64,000 nt of DNA, from assembly GCA_013407085.1 (NCBI GenBank), contig JACCGJ010011118.1, positions 62,001 to 126,000 of the forward strand, given 5' to 3'. The position numbers and the translations under genes are program-made. The notes under the pieces are model-generated. The model did no database searches and was not told where the DNA came from. It saw only the letters and a program-made list of their open reading frames with translations. Position 1 is the stretch's first letter; the number at the start of each line of letters is the position of its first letter. Of the stretch, positions 35,236-47,059 are shown in pieces. The DNA comes from Atriophallophorus winterbourni (taxonomy: Eukaryota; Platyhelminthes; Trematoda; Plagiorchiida; Microphallidae).

Positions 35236-38200
35236 TCATCATCATCAAAGACAGCAATACACCGGTAGCACGTACCGAATGCTTAACTGCCATACAACCA
35301 CGAAAAAGTAAAATCCTAAAAGATGGGGAAGGGTGGGACTTAAATTGCTACGGCTTCTATAGAAGAGTAAGCACAAACAAACTGGGGAGAGGTGCCTACA
35401 CCTCGAATGGAACATACATTCAAACAAGTTTCGTGAACGAGTAGAGCAACATCAGCACGGCAGCTTCCTTGCGGCTTTCACTGTCATGCATCATAACAAG
35501 CTTTTCTCGTCACTCCGCTTGACAACATACAAGGTTAAGCAAACACTCCAAGAATATGCTTAGTGCAAGACCGCCATTGAGCACGGTTTCGGGACATGTC
35601 CTGAAGCGTAACTAACCACTGCGATATATGATCGCGGGGACACCAGCCTGGAAGACGCGCTGCGCCTACTTTGGAAAGGTTACTAGTAAGGGTTTTTAAC
35701 TGCCTATGCCATGTGACGGTTTGGCCACCCCGAGATTTACGCCAATCAGGATGTGGCGTCGCAAAAAGAATCTGTTTCGGAAGTCGGTGGTCCGGCATCC
35801 GTAAAACGTGACCCAGCCAGCGTAACCTATGCAGGTTGATCTGCTTCTCTATATCGACATTACTACCCAACAACTTATTTCGGAGAGCATCGGTGCGCAT
35901 ACGATTGTAACAGCTAACTCCTAGAATGCTGCGGAGACACCGGTTGTCAAATACTTGGAGACGCTGAATGTGTTATTTACGTAATGTCCAGGTTTCGCAC
36001 CCATATAGTAACACAGCCCGAACTGTCGCTTTATAGACTCTACCCTTGAGTAACAGAGATAATCCTTTCTGACGCCAGAGGTGACCTAGGTTGCGGAATG
36101 CTACGGTCGCTTTAGAAATACGTGCCGAGACCTCGTCATCTAACGATGCAGAATTATTGATACAACTACCGAGATACGTAAAACGATCTACAATTTCAAG
36201 AGCCTGATTGTCAAGTAATAAAGTGCTGTTCGATATGTCGATGTCCTGCAGCAGAACACTGCACTTAGAGGGTGCAAAACGCATTCCAAATGCGGGCACA
36301 ATACTAGATAGCTTGTTCAGTATCGCCTGTGCATCTGTGTACGAGTCGAAGAGCAGAACTATATCATCAGCATAATCCAAGTCAAGAAGCTTGACGCCTG
36401 GCATTATGTGAACTCCGAAATCTGGGGCACCATCTTTGCATAACTCCATAATTGCATCAATTACAAAATTGAACAAAAACGGAGAAATCGGGCATCCTTG
36501 TCGGACGCCGCTTGTGGTGTGGAATTTGGGTGAGACTTCGTTGTAAACCCTAACGCATCCGGATGTATGAGCATAAAGCGCACGTAGTATGTTGACATAC
36601 TTTTGCGGAACGCCTTTGCGCAGCAAGGTCTTAAACAGGACATTTCGATCGACTGAATCAAACGCTCCTTTGAAGTCTAAAAAGATGGCTATTGTCGGCT
36701 GTCGATAAGTGTGCCGCAGTTCTAAGATCCGTCGAAGAGTAAAAATGTGATCGACACAGCCTCTGCCAGGCCGGAAGCCAGCTTGCTGCTCTCGGATCTG
36801 TGATTCCCTATGCGATGTTAATCTTCGAAGACATATGGACGTTAATAATCTCGTAATGATGGGAGTGAGACTTATCCCACGATGATTAGAGCATGAGCTT
36901 CGCACACCTTTTTTAAATATAGGTATGATAACCGATTCGCCCCAACTCGGAGGGACGGATTCTGATAACCACACTTCACGGAGGAGATCGCCTAATGTGC
37001 TGATTAGGACTTGGCCACCTTCTTTGAACAAGACAGGTGGTATGTCATCGGGGCCAGCAGCTTTGAATCGTTTCATGGATTCGATACATTCTTTAATTTC
37101 TAAATCATTAGGGGGATCTACGCTAACAGACCAAGGATCACACTGCTTCAAATGAGGGAAAGATTCTGTTGCAGGCGACCAGCTGAATTGTTCTTCGAAA
37201 TGTTCGGCCCAACGTGAGAGGCGCCGATTCTTATTAGTGATAAGAGTACCGTCTATTTCAGCGATAGTCTCACTCACTCCTTTTTTCGTAGGCCCAGTCG
37301 ATCGAATAAGTTGGAAGAGTTTTCGCACGTTACCCGCATTATTTGCTATTTCCATTTCTTCGACCTTATTTAGCCACCACCTTTCTCTGTCTAGTCTTAA
37401 GCTCCGTTTAAGTTCATTCCTCACGCGTCTACGCTCTGTGTTGTGTCCAGGACCATGAGGTATTTGGCGTCGCTGGTGAAGAATTTCGATAGAGCGCTGT
37501 GAAATCCAGTGGGACTTTTGGGTTGGTTGTGTAGTCTCACAGGCTGTTGTTGCAGCGGCTCGCATAAATCCTGCTATTTTGTTCCACCTTTCATCGGTAG
37601 TTGCACACTGAGCAACTGGGAGTGAGTTACTCAAGGTGGTCCTATAAATGTCTTGAACTGCAGGCTGAAAGAATTTTTCGACAGCAATGCGTTTCCCATT
37701 CGAGGGTTTCGTACCGGAGAACTTTAATGAGAACCTACATCGCACAAGAGCATGATCTGAATCTATGCAGGTATTCCAAAAGGAGCGGCAGTCCTCAATG
37801 CAACCTCTCCAGCGAGCACTTATTGCGATATGGTCGATTTGGGCCGAAGGTTGGCTTCCATCCGGCGAGCGCCATGTGGCAATTCGACATCTTTTGTGGC
37901 GAAAAGAAGTGCTGCTAATGAATAATCGAGATTGTGCACAGAATTGTATAAACCGTTCACCATTATCTGTGCGTTGGCTTTCGAGACCAAACATGCCACC
38001 TAATTGTGATTCAGATGTATCTAAGCGACCCAGTCTGGCATTCATATCTCCCGCTAAGACAACAATATCGGAGCTTTTTGCACGTCGCAAAAGAGCATAA
38101 AGATCGTCGTAGAAGGCGTTTTTCTCGTCGTCGGAATTGGTGTTAGTCGGAGCGTAAGTTGCTACAATAAACAAGCATCTCTGATTAGAAGATTTTGAGT

Positions 38201-39069
38201 TTGGTCTAATATTAGTGGCTAGTCTAACTGCGCACATCCTGCTATTCCAAGGAATCCAATCGATAAGACATGATTCGGCACGTGAATTCAGTACTATACC
38301 AACACCCGCCTGTCCTGAGATGGCAGCTACAGAATCACCAGAGCAGCGCAAAAAGTAGCGAGTTGAAAGGTTTGGGGCAGTAAGTTTAGTAATTATGGAC
38401 GGATCATATAAGCGCGTCTCCGATAAACAGCAAACATCAATAGATAGACTATCTAAGGTAAGAGCCAGTGCAGCTTGCTGGCCTATTTGTCTGAGAGTTC
38501 TGACATTCATGGCACCGATGTGAGCTGAAGCCCGTGGTTTCAGAAAGTGGTCTGTAAATTCGCGAACAGAAAATGTTCCAACATGTTCAGCGCGGTCTTT
38601 TCTAAAGCTGGGATTGACAGACGGAGAGTTGTTAGGAGTGGATGGGGGAGGGGGAGGGTCAGAAACAGTTTGAAGAGTAGGGCCAGCAGTAGCTTGTTTT
38701 CGCTTACCCGCCCTGCTGTATGCAGCAGGTAAGGCGACCCTGTTTATCGTGCGCGACGGCCGATGCACTATGGAGTTAAGTTTCGTATTAATAGTCATAG
38801 TCATGGTTGTATGCGGGCTGGGATACTGCCAGGTCGCCCATGCCTAGACAGGAGAACAATTAGGGTTCTCGACCAAAGCCTTTGGCTAAAAAGCCTGACC
38901 CACAAGGCAGCGGGTTATGTTGAGACCGTGTTCGTCTGACCTCTATCCATTGACCTTCCTGGTATGAGTGACTCTGAAGGTGCTCGGAGAGCACCACCCA
39001 GCATAGCTCAATGGGTTATAGAGGTGCACAAACCATCGCACCACGTTAAGGTCCAGTCTCAGCGCGATG
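35236..39069 (-). mobile_element. Full-length RTE-clade retrotransposon with 12-bp target duplication
   Basis: GATCTTGAAGCA is found at 35224-35235 and 39070-39081, exactly bounding a 3834-bp element. Its 3' end on the minus strand is a GATGAT-type microsatellite tail, typical of RTE elements. The 5' UTR is about 265 bp and the 3' UTR about 300 bp. It is the best-preserved autonomous element in the window. It is inserted antisense in the last CBL intron, 90 bp before the UBA exon. Confidence 0.9.
35535..38804 (-). pseudogene. RTE endonuclease-reverse transcriptase, single nonsense codon
   Basis: The frame is open for 943 codons and, after one TAA at 35973-35975, continues in the same frame for about 145 more. 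The N-terminus is proline/serine-rich, followed by an AP endonuclease (L-S-E-T-R, A-G-D-M-N-A-R, Q-I-D-H-I and S-D-H) at roughly residues 95-330, and an RT (H-R-G-I-S-L, A-G-F-R-P-G-R-G, F-L-D-F-K-G-A-F-D, S-G-V-R-Q-G-C-P, Y-A-D-D at about residue 810). After the stop come R-L-R-W-L-G-H-V-L-R-M and the tail. All catalytic motifs are intact. The enzyme would nick DNA and prime on it. Start at 38804 is the first ATG of the open frame. Confidence 0.9.
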
Positions 39070-39158
39070 GATCTTGAAGCAGTATAATACCAATCCGAAA
39101 TAATAAAAAATTCAGGAGTAATCATCAACTTAATCGTTTTTCTTTTTTCCATATTCAG

Positions 39159-39330
39159 CACCAACGTGACGCTAGATTCACACAAATATGATGAAATAAT
39201 TGACAAAGCAGAACGCCTTGTACGTTCGGGGTGGAGCAGACAGGATGTGGACCGAGCGATCCGTGTGGCGAATGGTGACGTCTCAATGGCCGAGAGCATA
39301 TTGCAAGAATTTTCATCCAAACATTGCTGA
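39159..39330 (+). CDS. CBL: CBL-type E3 ligase, terminal UBA exon
   Basis: Acceptor ATTCAG ends at 39158 and the frame closes with TGA at 39328-39330. The exon encodes about 56 residues forming a UBA domain: a helix with K-A-E-R-L-V-R-S-G-W-S, then D-V-D-R-A-I-R-V-A, then A-E-S-I-L-Q-E-F, ending after S-K-H-C. The three-helix pattern and the W in the first loop fit the C-terminal UBA of CBL and CBL-B, which mediates dimerisation and, in some members, ubiquitin binding. The RING-to-UBA linker is very short, so the long proline-rich segment of vertebrate CBL is absent in this isoform. Confidence 0.85.
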
Positions 39331-39385
39331 CCGAGAAAAAAGTGACGGGCACAAACACACACACACGGTTTTTGTTGGAGCAATT

Positions 39386-39395
39386 TTTATTTATT
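39386..39395 (-). terminator. Poly(A) signal candidate for SCAMP
   Basis: Two overlapping AATAAA hexamers are read on the minus strand (TTTATT at 39386-39391 and 39390-39395 on the + strand), about 220 bp after the SCAMP stop. They lie before the CBL signal, so the two 3' UTRs would overlap. Confidence 0.45.
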
Positions 39396-39454
39396 TGAAG
39401 TAATGACAAAGAACAACTTCAAACTTGATGATCATGATGGTGATCCGGGTACAG

Positions 39455-39460
39455 AATAAA
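39455..39460 (+). terminator. Poly(A) signal candidate for CBL
   Basis: AATAAA lies 125 bp after the CBL stop. It is the first canonical signal on the + strand after the stop codon, and it would place the end of the CBL transcript close to the end of the opposing SCAMP gene. Confidence 0.45.
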
Positions 39461-39612
39461 TTGCAAAAGATTAGTGGTCACTATCAGTCATGTGGAACAA
39501 CAGCGATGCGATGTAAGAATGTGAGAAAAAGCAAAAATTTATATGACTCGTACAACCGCGCAAGAAAAGCATAACTGTTATAATTCGGTTGACCATTGAG
39601 AATCAAGGGCGA

Positions 39613-39744
39613 TTAGCTCGAGGAAAACACACCGCTGCTACCGAATGCAGCGGCTCGAACAGTAGGATGAGAAACTATTCCACGAGCGATTTCATCCCTG
39701 GCTTTCCCGAAACTGGCACCAGTATTTCGGTAGATATGATGAAC
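39613..39744 (-). CDS. SCAMP: SCAMP terminal exon
   Basis: The acceptor is CTGCAG with exon start at 39744, in phase 0 after exon 5, and the stop is TAA at 39613-39615. The 43 residues begin [12 protein letters not shown], the conserved SCAMP cytoplasmic tail, and end in a serine-rich tail. It lies 2.8 kb from the previous exon. Confidence 0.9.
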   Translation of the reverse strand, partial: VHHIYRNTGASFGKARDEIARGIVSHPTVRAAAFGSSGVFSSS

Positions 39745-42700
39745 CTGCAGGTAGTAATGTTTACATACATTCAAATTGCATCACGTGTAAAATTGCGTGA
39801 AACATCAATGTTGTAGGTGGTTGCGCAGGCAAGCACAATGCACTTTTTATTAGCAAAAAGAATACGAAATGTGAAAGCAATAAATGTGAGATAAAAACGG
39901 CAAATAGGAAAAACAGTTCACGGATGGATGACTTTTTATAATTTAGTATGAAGAAGTTCACTTGACGTATATTTCGAATAAGTTTATTTGACATCGTGAG
40001 AAATTAGAAACGGGAAAAAATCACACCAGTTCACAAACTATTTCGATGATGAAACACATTGAAACGATAACTATCAAAAGCCGTGAAACACGGGGAGTCA
40101 TGTAAAATAATGAGTTTTCTCGGAGAAAAGTACAAAGTTCGGAGTATTTGGGCAATAAACACATAAAAATTACAATGACATAACTCCGGTATATATGCAT
40201 GTATGAAATCACAAGCCTGATGCAGGAAAAGTGTCGCACAGTCAAAGCTGCACGTCGGCTAAGATGATGTCAGGTTGCCCAAGCATATACAGATAGGAGA
40301 ATGGGAAAATGGCAGTGAGACTACAGCGTGTCTCCGCAAGTAGCTCAGTGCTGGCGGCGAATCAATATAGCACTGTGTTAGTTGTGTGGTACAAAAGTAC
40401 AGGACGATTGCAAATCCGAGCACTACTGGTATGTATGAAAGCACAAGCCTGATCCAGGCAAAGTGCCGCACAGTCAGAGACTGCAGGTGGGCTAAGATAC
40501 TGTCACTACTGGAGGACATAGTAAGTTGGATTTATGAAATAGAATTCAACCGCATAACAGCTGATTATATATTTAAAAAAACCCGTAGATTGGAAACAAA
40601 TAAGGAAGCGATAACGCTGAACTTCAATTTCATAGCACTACGTCTAACAACCAATGCAAGCTGAATAAAATAAGCAAAGTTGCACTCTGAAGGCACCAGT
40701 TAGATTGCTTCCTTACAAGGAACAATGGTGTTTGACTATGGAATTACAGTGATTCTTGGCCAAGGGCCCGAGACACTTATAATTGACGGATGTTTTTTCT
40801 GTTTATATGCTGTGCATTCAAACACCACAACCGTTTTCCGGCAACTTGTCTTCATCAGGTGGAAACAGAGTAGGTTCAGTGATTACCGAAACATGGTAAA
40901 GTGTTTAAGACACGTTAAATTTGAATCCACCTTAAGGTGGCTTGCGGCATGGAAAAATGATGATGTTACGTTTAATTTTGTATCTCAAAAAGTATTCAAT
41001 GGAGTTATTTGAAATTTGGTGTGCTGTTTGTTTATATAAAGGTGTATTATTATTTTGAATTTTATGTGATTTCCTTGTAAAACAAAGGTTTGGTAAGTAT
41101 TTTTCTAAAAATATTTCTTTAGAAAAAAACACTTATTTTGCTCATCTTAGTGTGTGAAAGGAAAAAGGTTTAGAATGAATGCAAGTATTTTTACATGATT
41201 TTCGGAGTGTATATCGTGCAATAAGATGCAAAAGACATAAGTCAACCGTGTTTGGGTAGTTGTGCAAGCGAGAAAATATTTGCGTAAGAAAAAACGCACT
41301 TGCAATCAACATAGGTCCAAAACTAAGAGAAATGCACTGTTCAAAACAATTTTATTGCACTCCTTGGCAAGTTTTACATACACATGCTTATTTTTATCTT
41401 TTTATCTCAACGTTTACTACAAAAATGTGCGAAAACAAAATGCACATCGCGACTGAAATTCAACATTTGAGAAAAATGAGTTTGAAGTATGACGCAAAAC
41501 CTGTGGGCCAATGAAAACGCGTTTCCGCATGAAAAATGCTCTCCCTTTTCGAGCCAATTGTGCCTTTGTGAATGAACTTTTCCACGTGGGAAATGGGTTA
41601 CTTTCAAGACCGTTTCTTGTCCTTTCACTCGGTTTACAACATGGCGGGTGTTTCGTAGCGAAACTGCCCGTAACCATGGGTTGAAAGTCGGCGTATTACG
41701 GGTCATCTGGCGGGTCATTCCATACCAGTCCTTCAAAAACTCCTTTATTTTCAGAGAAATAAGTATTTTTAAACAAAACAAATTATGATACCGGATAAAA
41801 TAGACACACCAAAGTATCATTTTCTGAAAAAAACTCAAAACACATGTTTGCAGAAAATACCATGCCACCTTAATTTAGGTTTCGTAAAAATGAGCACGAT
41901 GTTAAAATACCGAATCACAAATTCAAGACGTTTCCAATTAACCAATACAATGTTTTGCTCACATCCACCGCAGTTGCTTAAATACAGCAGAACATAATAT
42001 CGATTAAAATTGAATTTCACCACTTGAAATTATTGTTGAGGCAAGTTTTCATATAGGCTCAGGATTCCTAACAGCAAAACAGATTTTGCACAAAAATTCT
42101 ATCATGACTATCATCAGTTTTTAGAGCGTAAAAACTAAATGAAATTTTTCTCGCTGAGGTCAATCGGTTATTGATGAGCACGCCTGAATGTTTACCACGT
42201 ACGCCAGCATCATCATGGACGGCATTAGACACGTAGAAAGTAGTTTAATTTTCATACAACTATCACAGGTTACAATCCTAAAAAGACGAAAAAGGATGAG
42301 ACCGAAAAAGCTACTGAATCTATAATAGATTAGACACAGACATACTGGGATGAAGTACCTAGACTTCAAATTAAACATGCAATCAATTTTTGTGAACATG
42401 TAGAGCGACATCAGCATGACAACCTCCCTGCGGCTTCTACTATCACACAAAATAACAAGCTCTCCTTGCCATTTCACTTGACAACATACAAAATGAATGA
42501 AACATCAGGACCGTTATACCTCGAGGTGACCATATAAAGTATACGAGAACTTACGCGTATCAGATATAGAACACACGCCGCGGTCAGCAGTGTAAAGAGA
42601 GAAGCAATAATCAACGCCACACCGCCAACTCCATGATTTTGCTTCAAGGCTGCCAGAGCTGTAATCCAACCGCTGCAATAAACCAACAAACAAACGTTAC

Positions 42701-43959
42701 AGGGTACCAAGTTTCATTGCATCGTGGAAAAAACCCAAGAATGAATAGTAACATACCAAGAACCCCAGCCAATGATACCAAGAGACTGCACAACCATGAC
42801 AGCGATTTGGGCAGCGAATACGAAGAAAAATATGAAAAAATTGATGGAACTGTTATTTCTGAAATATAAAAAAACGTACGACGATTACTATCCGCACAAG
42901 GGAAAAATCAGAATCCCAAGACAAAAAGTCACCTACTTGAAAGCTTTGTAGAGTGGTCTGAACCAACAAACGAACGATGCCGGAATGCAAAATACCATTG
43001 CAAGGATGGTTAAACCAAAAAGGCTACCACCGTCATCACGAGTAGTTCCAGCGAAATATGTTAAAGCACCAAGAAAATTGACACACAGGAGGGCAGCATA
43101 AGCCAACCATATATAATAGCCAAAGTACACGATCCGTTGGTATTCCACAGTGATTTCCGTTCGTATGTCGAGATAAAAACACGGACCACAAGGGCAAAAC
43201 GATGGTAACGGTGGCCAGTTTTTGTTTGAACCTAAATAGAGCAATACGAAAGTACCGCATATTTATGTGCGAAGGCATAAACAGAATAATGCTTATTCAA
43301 AAGATTTGAGTGATGTGGTTCAATGTGGCTATCAGAATGAAGAAAACCATGAAATATGTTTTACGAGTAAAGCAGAGTAAAGTAAAGCAAGTATTTTATA
43401 TGCTATGCGTTTGACCGCTGTAGAAAAGGTGTTGAATAACTTCGAACAGCAACGCTATAAATCTGTACCAAATTTGGCTGGAAAAAAATTATTCCAGGAG
43501 TTTGTTTACATATTCTGAGCACAAGATAATAGCTGAAACGTTTTCAGTCCTGATGAATTCAAACGCATTTATTACAGGGGAAATAATACAGGTGATTACT
43601 AAGGACTCACTAGATCTTCTGGCTTGTTCAGCGAGACGATTCTGTTCCTGTTCCCTTCTGGTTAACTCTGCTGCTTTAGCGTCAAGTTCTCTTTGACGTC
43701 TTTCCAGCTCAGCAGTTGCAGATAACTGTGCTTCAAGATCCGGGTAAGAAGGGGGAGGCTGTGTATGCGCTGGAATCTGTCCAGAAAGATTAGTACTTCC
43801 TTCAAACGGATTGTAATCGCCCAATGCCCCAGTATCGACACGAATTGTATCATTAGGGCGCAGGACACTGCGCTGCAAAACAGATTATCACAAAGCCAGG
43901 ATTACCTCTCCAGCAGTAGCCGCAGGATCACCAAAGGGGTTAATGGAATCGTCGGTCAT
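39613..43959 (-). CDS. SCAMP: Secretory carrier-associated membrane protein (SCAMP), complete six-exon gene
   Basis: Join complement 43906-43959, 43611-43872, 42937-43231, 42757-42858, 42555-42672 and 39613-39744; 963 nt, 320 residues. SCAMPs are four-pass proteins of recycling vesicles that act in endocytosis and exocytosis. The N-terminus has two NPF motifs (residues 7-9 and 39-41), which bind EH-domain proteins, then a proline patch and a charged coiled coil (about 63-100). N-W-P-P-L-P-S marks the start of the core; four membrane segments follow, with the conserved [11 protein letters not shown] peptide between the second and third. The final exon has the conserved Y-R-x-T-G-A-S-F-x-K-A motif. 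All junction phases agree and use GT-AG. Intron 1 is 33 bp; intron 5 is 2.8 kb and contains repeats. ATG 43959 starts the first exon with the M-T-D-D-S-I-N-P-F stretch expected of the family. Confidence 0.92.
40190..40510 (+). repeat. Two family R repeats in tandem (second truncated)
   Basis: A full copy at 40190-40410 is followed by a second start at about 40430 (GTATGAAAGCACAAGCCTGA) that stops after the CTAAGATACTGTCA block. Both lie in SCAMP intron 5. Confidence 0.65.
40725..40900 (-). repeat. Family C hammerhead retroposon, degraded
   Basis: Blocks of the 5391-5600 unit are recognisable in order. The minus-strand core keeps CUGAUGA and the CCAC/GUGG stem I strands, but stem II is lost and GAAAC reads GAAAAC, so activity is unlikely. 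It lies in SCAMP intron 5 and is sense to SCAMP. Confidence 0.5.
40900..42190. other. Intron 5 of SCAMP, unannotated part
   Basis: Open frames of up to 153 codons at 41407-41868 on the minus strand have no recognised motif or splice logic, and the overlapping frame on the same strand makes a chance origin likely. No repeat match was seen. Confidence 0.4.
42195..42492 (-). repeat. 5'-truncated RTE copy (3' UTR only)
   Basis: It matches the 3' UTR of the element at 35236-39069 (compare 35236-35532), including the GATGATG-type tail near 42200 and the CTTGACAACATACAA block near 42478. It is inserted in SCAMP intron 5 in the same orientation as SCAMP. Confidence 0.7.
43873..43905 (-). other. 33-bp SCAMP intron 1
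   Basis: It is bounded by GTAAT and GCAG. Its removal joins the first NPF-containing exon to the second in frame (phase 0). Introns this short at gene 5' ends are characteristic of schistosomes. Confidence 0.85.
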
Positions 43960-44204
43960 AGGATTTCAAAGTTAGGCCTGGGGATAGAAAATGCGCGATA
44001 GTGTATGGTCCAAATAAAAATCGGGTAGAGTGAAGATTAAAAGTGGAAAATAACTTAAATTTGTCATGCTGTGTTGTTTACGCCAGTATGCCACGAGTAG
44101 GAAAAGTCTCGAAACTTGATATATAAATTGATGCAACTATTAAAAGGTATTGGAGTGCTCACGTGCCTTGCACTTGCACACCACTAAGCGGTGCTCAATT
44201 GTGC

Positions 44205-44565
44205 AATATTTGTGTGTTGTGCAGCTAACACCGTGCCAAATCGATATGCCACCCAGTGAGCTGCATGAAAGAAGGCGTTGAAGTCTCACTGCCAATTTTT
44301 CCATGTCTTTTCTTACATCCGTCTTGGCCTGTGCAACTTGAAAGTATCTTAGCCCGCGTGCAGTCTATGACTTTGCTGCACAGCCATAGACTGCATGTGG
44401 GTTAAGATATTGTCATGTTGCCCAGGACTAGACAGATAAGAGAAACCGGGATAATGGCAGTGATACTTCAGCGTGTTTCACCATGCAGCTCCGTACCGGT
44501 GGCGAATCAATATAGCACAATGTTAGCTGCGCATTCAAAAAGTACTGCACGATTGCACATTCTTA
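44205..44565. repeat. Head-to-head pair of family R repeats
   Basis: A minus-orientation copy (44205-44360) faces a plus-orientation copy (44375-44565), with the CAGTCTATGAC and CATAGACTGCA blocks meeting at 44362-44395. The pair forms a short palindrome upstream of SCAMP. Confidence 0.65.
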
Positions 44566-44639
44566 CAATTAAATATAAAACATTTAGTAAGAATACGCAG
44601 AGCAAGCTATGTATTATTTCTACAATGACGACAGAGATA

Positions 44640-45060
44640 GTGAGATTCGGGAGATAACTGATCAAGTCGTATGTTAGTGTTTTACACTTATTAGATGCAA
44701 AGCACATCCCATATCTTGAAGCTTCAAGTGCCAGGAGGTCCAGGGCTTGTTGCACTATTTGAGGGTCATGTTCTTTATATCGATATCTCTCTCACCAGTT
44801 GAAAGTACAACTCACATACCCCTCAAATCAGATAAAGCCTCCCCTAGGAAATCGTTGATAATGAAATTAAAAACGAACGGTGAGACAGGCAGCACTCCGC
44901 TGGAGATACTGAAGAATGACAACAGTCCATACACCGTAAGCATGCCAGAATTTCGGTAGTATATTGCTTTTTAGCTACAAACATAGTGCTCAGGCACTTT
45001 ATTATTCAACACATGGTTCAAGAGACTCGCGATCGGTTGAATCGAATAACGCACGGATGT
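44640..45060 (-). pseudogene. RTE reverse transcriptase fragment
   Basis: The minus strand reads a S-G-V-L-P-V-S-P-F-V-F-N-F-I-I block (the RT S-G-x-x-Q-G-x-x-x-S-P motif region) and, further on, A-S-R-Y-G-M-C-F-A. Stops separate them. The catalytic A-D-D is not readable. Confidence 0.6.
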
Positions 45061-45374
45061 CTACAAATACCACGATTATTGTTGTTGTTGGCCTCCTTTT
45101 TATGGACAGTTGATGTACATCACAAGCGCACGATGGCCCCATGCTTCTCAGCGTTTCACATGATTATGCAGTTATATTCAAGATAAACAACATCTAGCAC
45201 AGCGATAGGCAGCACTCGGTTAATCGGCGGCACTTACTCGCCCTCGGCTTGATTTAAATTCAGCAAACAAAAGCAGCATTTGCTTTTGCGAACATAAACG
45301 GGACGCTTCCAACTGTATCGCCGAAGTGAACGGTCAAGAGCTTCCCTATTTCTTTTGCACACGTTCTAATAGCG

Positions 45375-45625
45375 CAAGCTTGTATGAAAGCACAAGCCTG
45401 ATCCAGGCAAAGTGCCGCACAGTCAGAGACTGCACGTGGGCTGAGATACTGTCAGGTTGCCCAGGCCTAGACAGATATGAGGGGGGAAATAAAATAGAAA
45501 TGGTAGTGAGACTCCAGCGTGTACTCGCATGCAGCTCACTACCGTTGGCCAATCAATTTAGCACGATGTTAGCCGCACAGCACAGAAATGCTGCACGATT
45601 GCACATCCGTGCGCAAGCTTGGTCC
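45375..45625 (+). repeat. Family R repeat, full length
   Basis: This is one of the best copies: it starts GTATGAAAGCACAAGCCTGA, includes GCCTAGACAGATATGAGG and GCAGCTCACTACCG, and ends in GCACATCCGTGC. Confidence 0.75.
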
Positions 45626-45649
45626 GAGCATAGGTAGACTTTCTGATTT

Positions 45650-47040
45650 CAGCTCCTAATAGAGCTTTTAGAATAGGAAAGTTTCCCATTTATTATTATT
45701 ATTATTAACAAGTCTTTACAGACGATGTGCCAACAAGTATACCATGAAGAGGGTACATGATGAAAAGAAAAAATGACACAGCCAGCGATGGCGGCGCTGT
45801 TGTAGTAGAGTGAACATGCCTCATTTGCCTTTGTTACTCCTTCCATCCGCAATGCGTTCAAGATGCAATGGATTCTACCTCAGTGACACGTGCAGTCCCT
45901 GACTGTGCAGCACTTTGCCTGGATCAGGCTTGTGTTTTCATACCATACAATACCTCAGTGGAAAGCACACAAATTCCGTTCGCGTCTTCTCTAAGATTTT
46001 AATGCCATAAGATAAAACATTTTGTACATACACGCTTTATACCATCATTACACTCAACTTGCGGTTGCATAAAGGGATAAACGAAACAAGATTTGCCCTG
46101 CTAATCATAGCACGGGTTATCCGCAATTTATACCATCATTTTTGTTTTTACACTCAACTTGCGGTTGCATCAGGTAAGGGAGTTCAAACAAATACACGCT
46201 GGCAGTTGCCCTGCTAATCCGTTTTCCGATCTCGGTTTCTAGCGACGGGTTATCCGCAATAGATTAAATAATGTACTGGTTAAAACTGAAAGTAATCCAC
46301 GGTGATTTTTGAATGCCATACACTCAAATGATGATTGTTCATGCTGACTGTCAGCCAAAAATCACAAATGCTGGTTCACAAAATCCGTGACGAGCACTCA
46401 ATGACTCAGCAGATCGTTCCAGAATTTCATAATAGATTGAATCGAACGCCGCTGATTGCAACGAAAAGCACGATAGGTGGAGTACAAAACGCACGACGTT
46501 ACTCTAGTAAATGATGGAGTGTGAAGATTTAATCTATACAATCTCAACCGTCGCAAAACCCAGCCTCTTCCCTGTTTAGCATTCAACAGGTGAAGAAAGA
46601 TGGAGGCCAGTATATCAAGAGACACTAAAATGAGATTGATACCCCGATGATTGCCACGGAATCGCGCTATCCGTTTTTGAAAATCTGAACAGTTACTATT
46701 AACCTCCAAGAGATCGGAACGCGTTTCTCAGTACATGTTTGTGAATCGAGCCTGAAGTTCAAAAACTAGAGCATAACCGCCATCATTTAACAATGAAGAT
46801 ACCAACGAATCAGAATTTGAAGTCATGCTGCGCTCAAGGCTCTGGGTACATTGCGAATCTCCGATTGAGTAAGAGCCTCAAGAGAAATCAGCAACGGGAT
46901 ACAGTATTTTGTATCCAGAAAATCAGTGGGTGCAGCTGGCCAGTTAAACTGTAGCTCAAAATGTTCGGCATATCGCTCCATGCGCTTGTGAAAGTTGAAA
47001 AATGCCTGATGTATCACCTCACTGATGCTTAACTCCAGCC
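45650..47040 (-). mobile_element. Degraded RTE retrotransposon fragment
   Basis: The minus strand retains E-R-Y-A-E-H-F-E-L-Q-F-N-W-P near 46.97 kb (the linker before RT), a N-H-R-G-I-N-L-I-L block near 46.65 kb and relics of the L-D-x-K-x-A-F-D region. A family R end fragment (45885-45950) interrupts it. Confidence 0.6.
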
Positions 47041-47059
47041 ACTACCAGTAGTTCTAATG

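Noticed and set aside
36363..36383. Hammerhead-like TCATCAG on the minus strand
   Set aside because: This is the codon context of the RTE Y-A-D-D motif, with no GAAA or pairing stems.
41407..41868. 153-codon open frame in SCAMP intron 5
   Set aside because: No recognised motif and no splice-site logic; a second long frame overlaps on the same strand, so it is treated as chance.
42100..42130. Minus-strand CUGAUGA near 42.11 kb
   Set aside because: No GAAA block follows at hammerhead distance and no stem I partner was found.
42160..42477. 105-codon minus-strand frame directly downstream of SCAMP exon 5
   Set aside because: It lies within a repeat matching the RTE 3' UTR at 35236-35532 and starts without a splice acceptor; the true last SCAMP exon is at 39613-39744.
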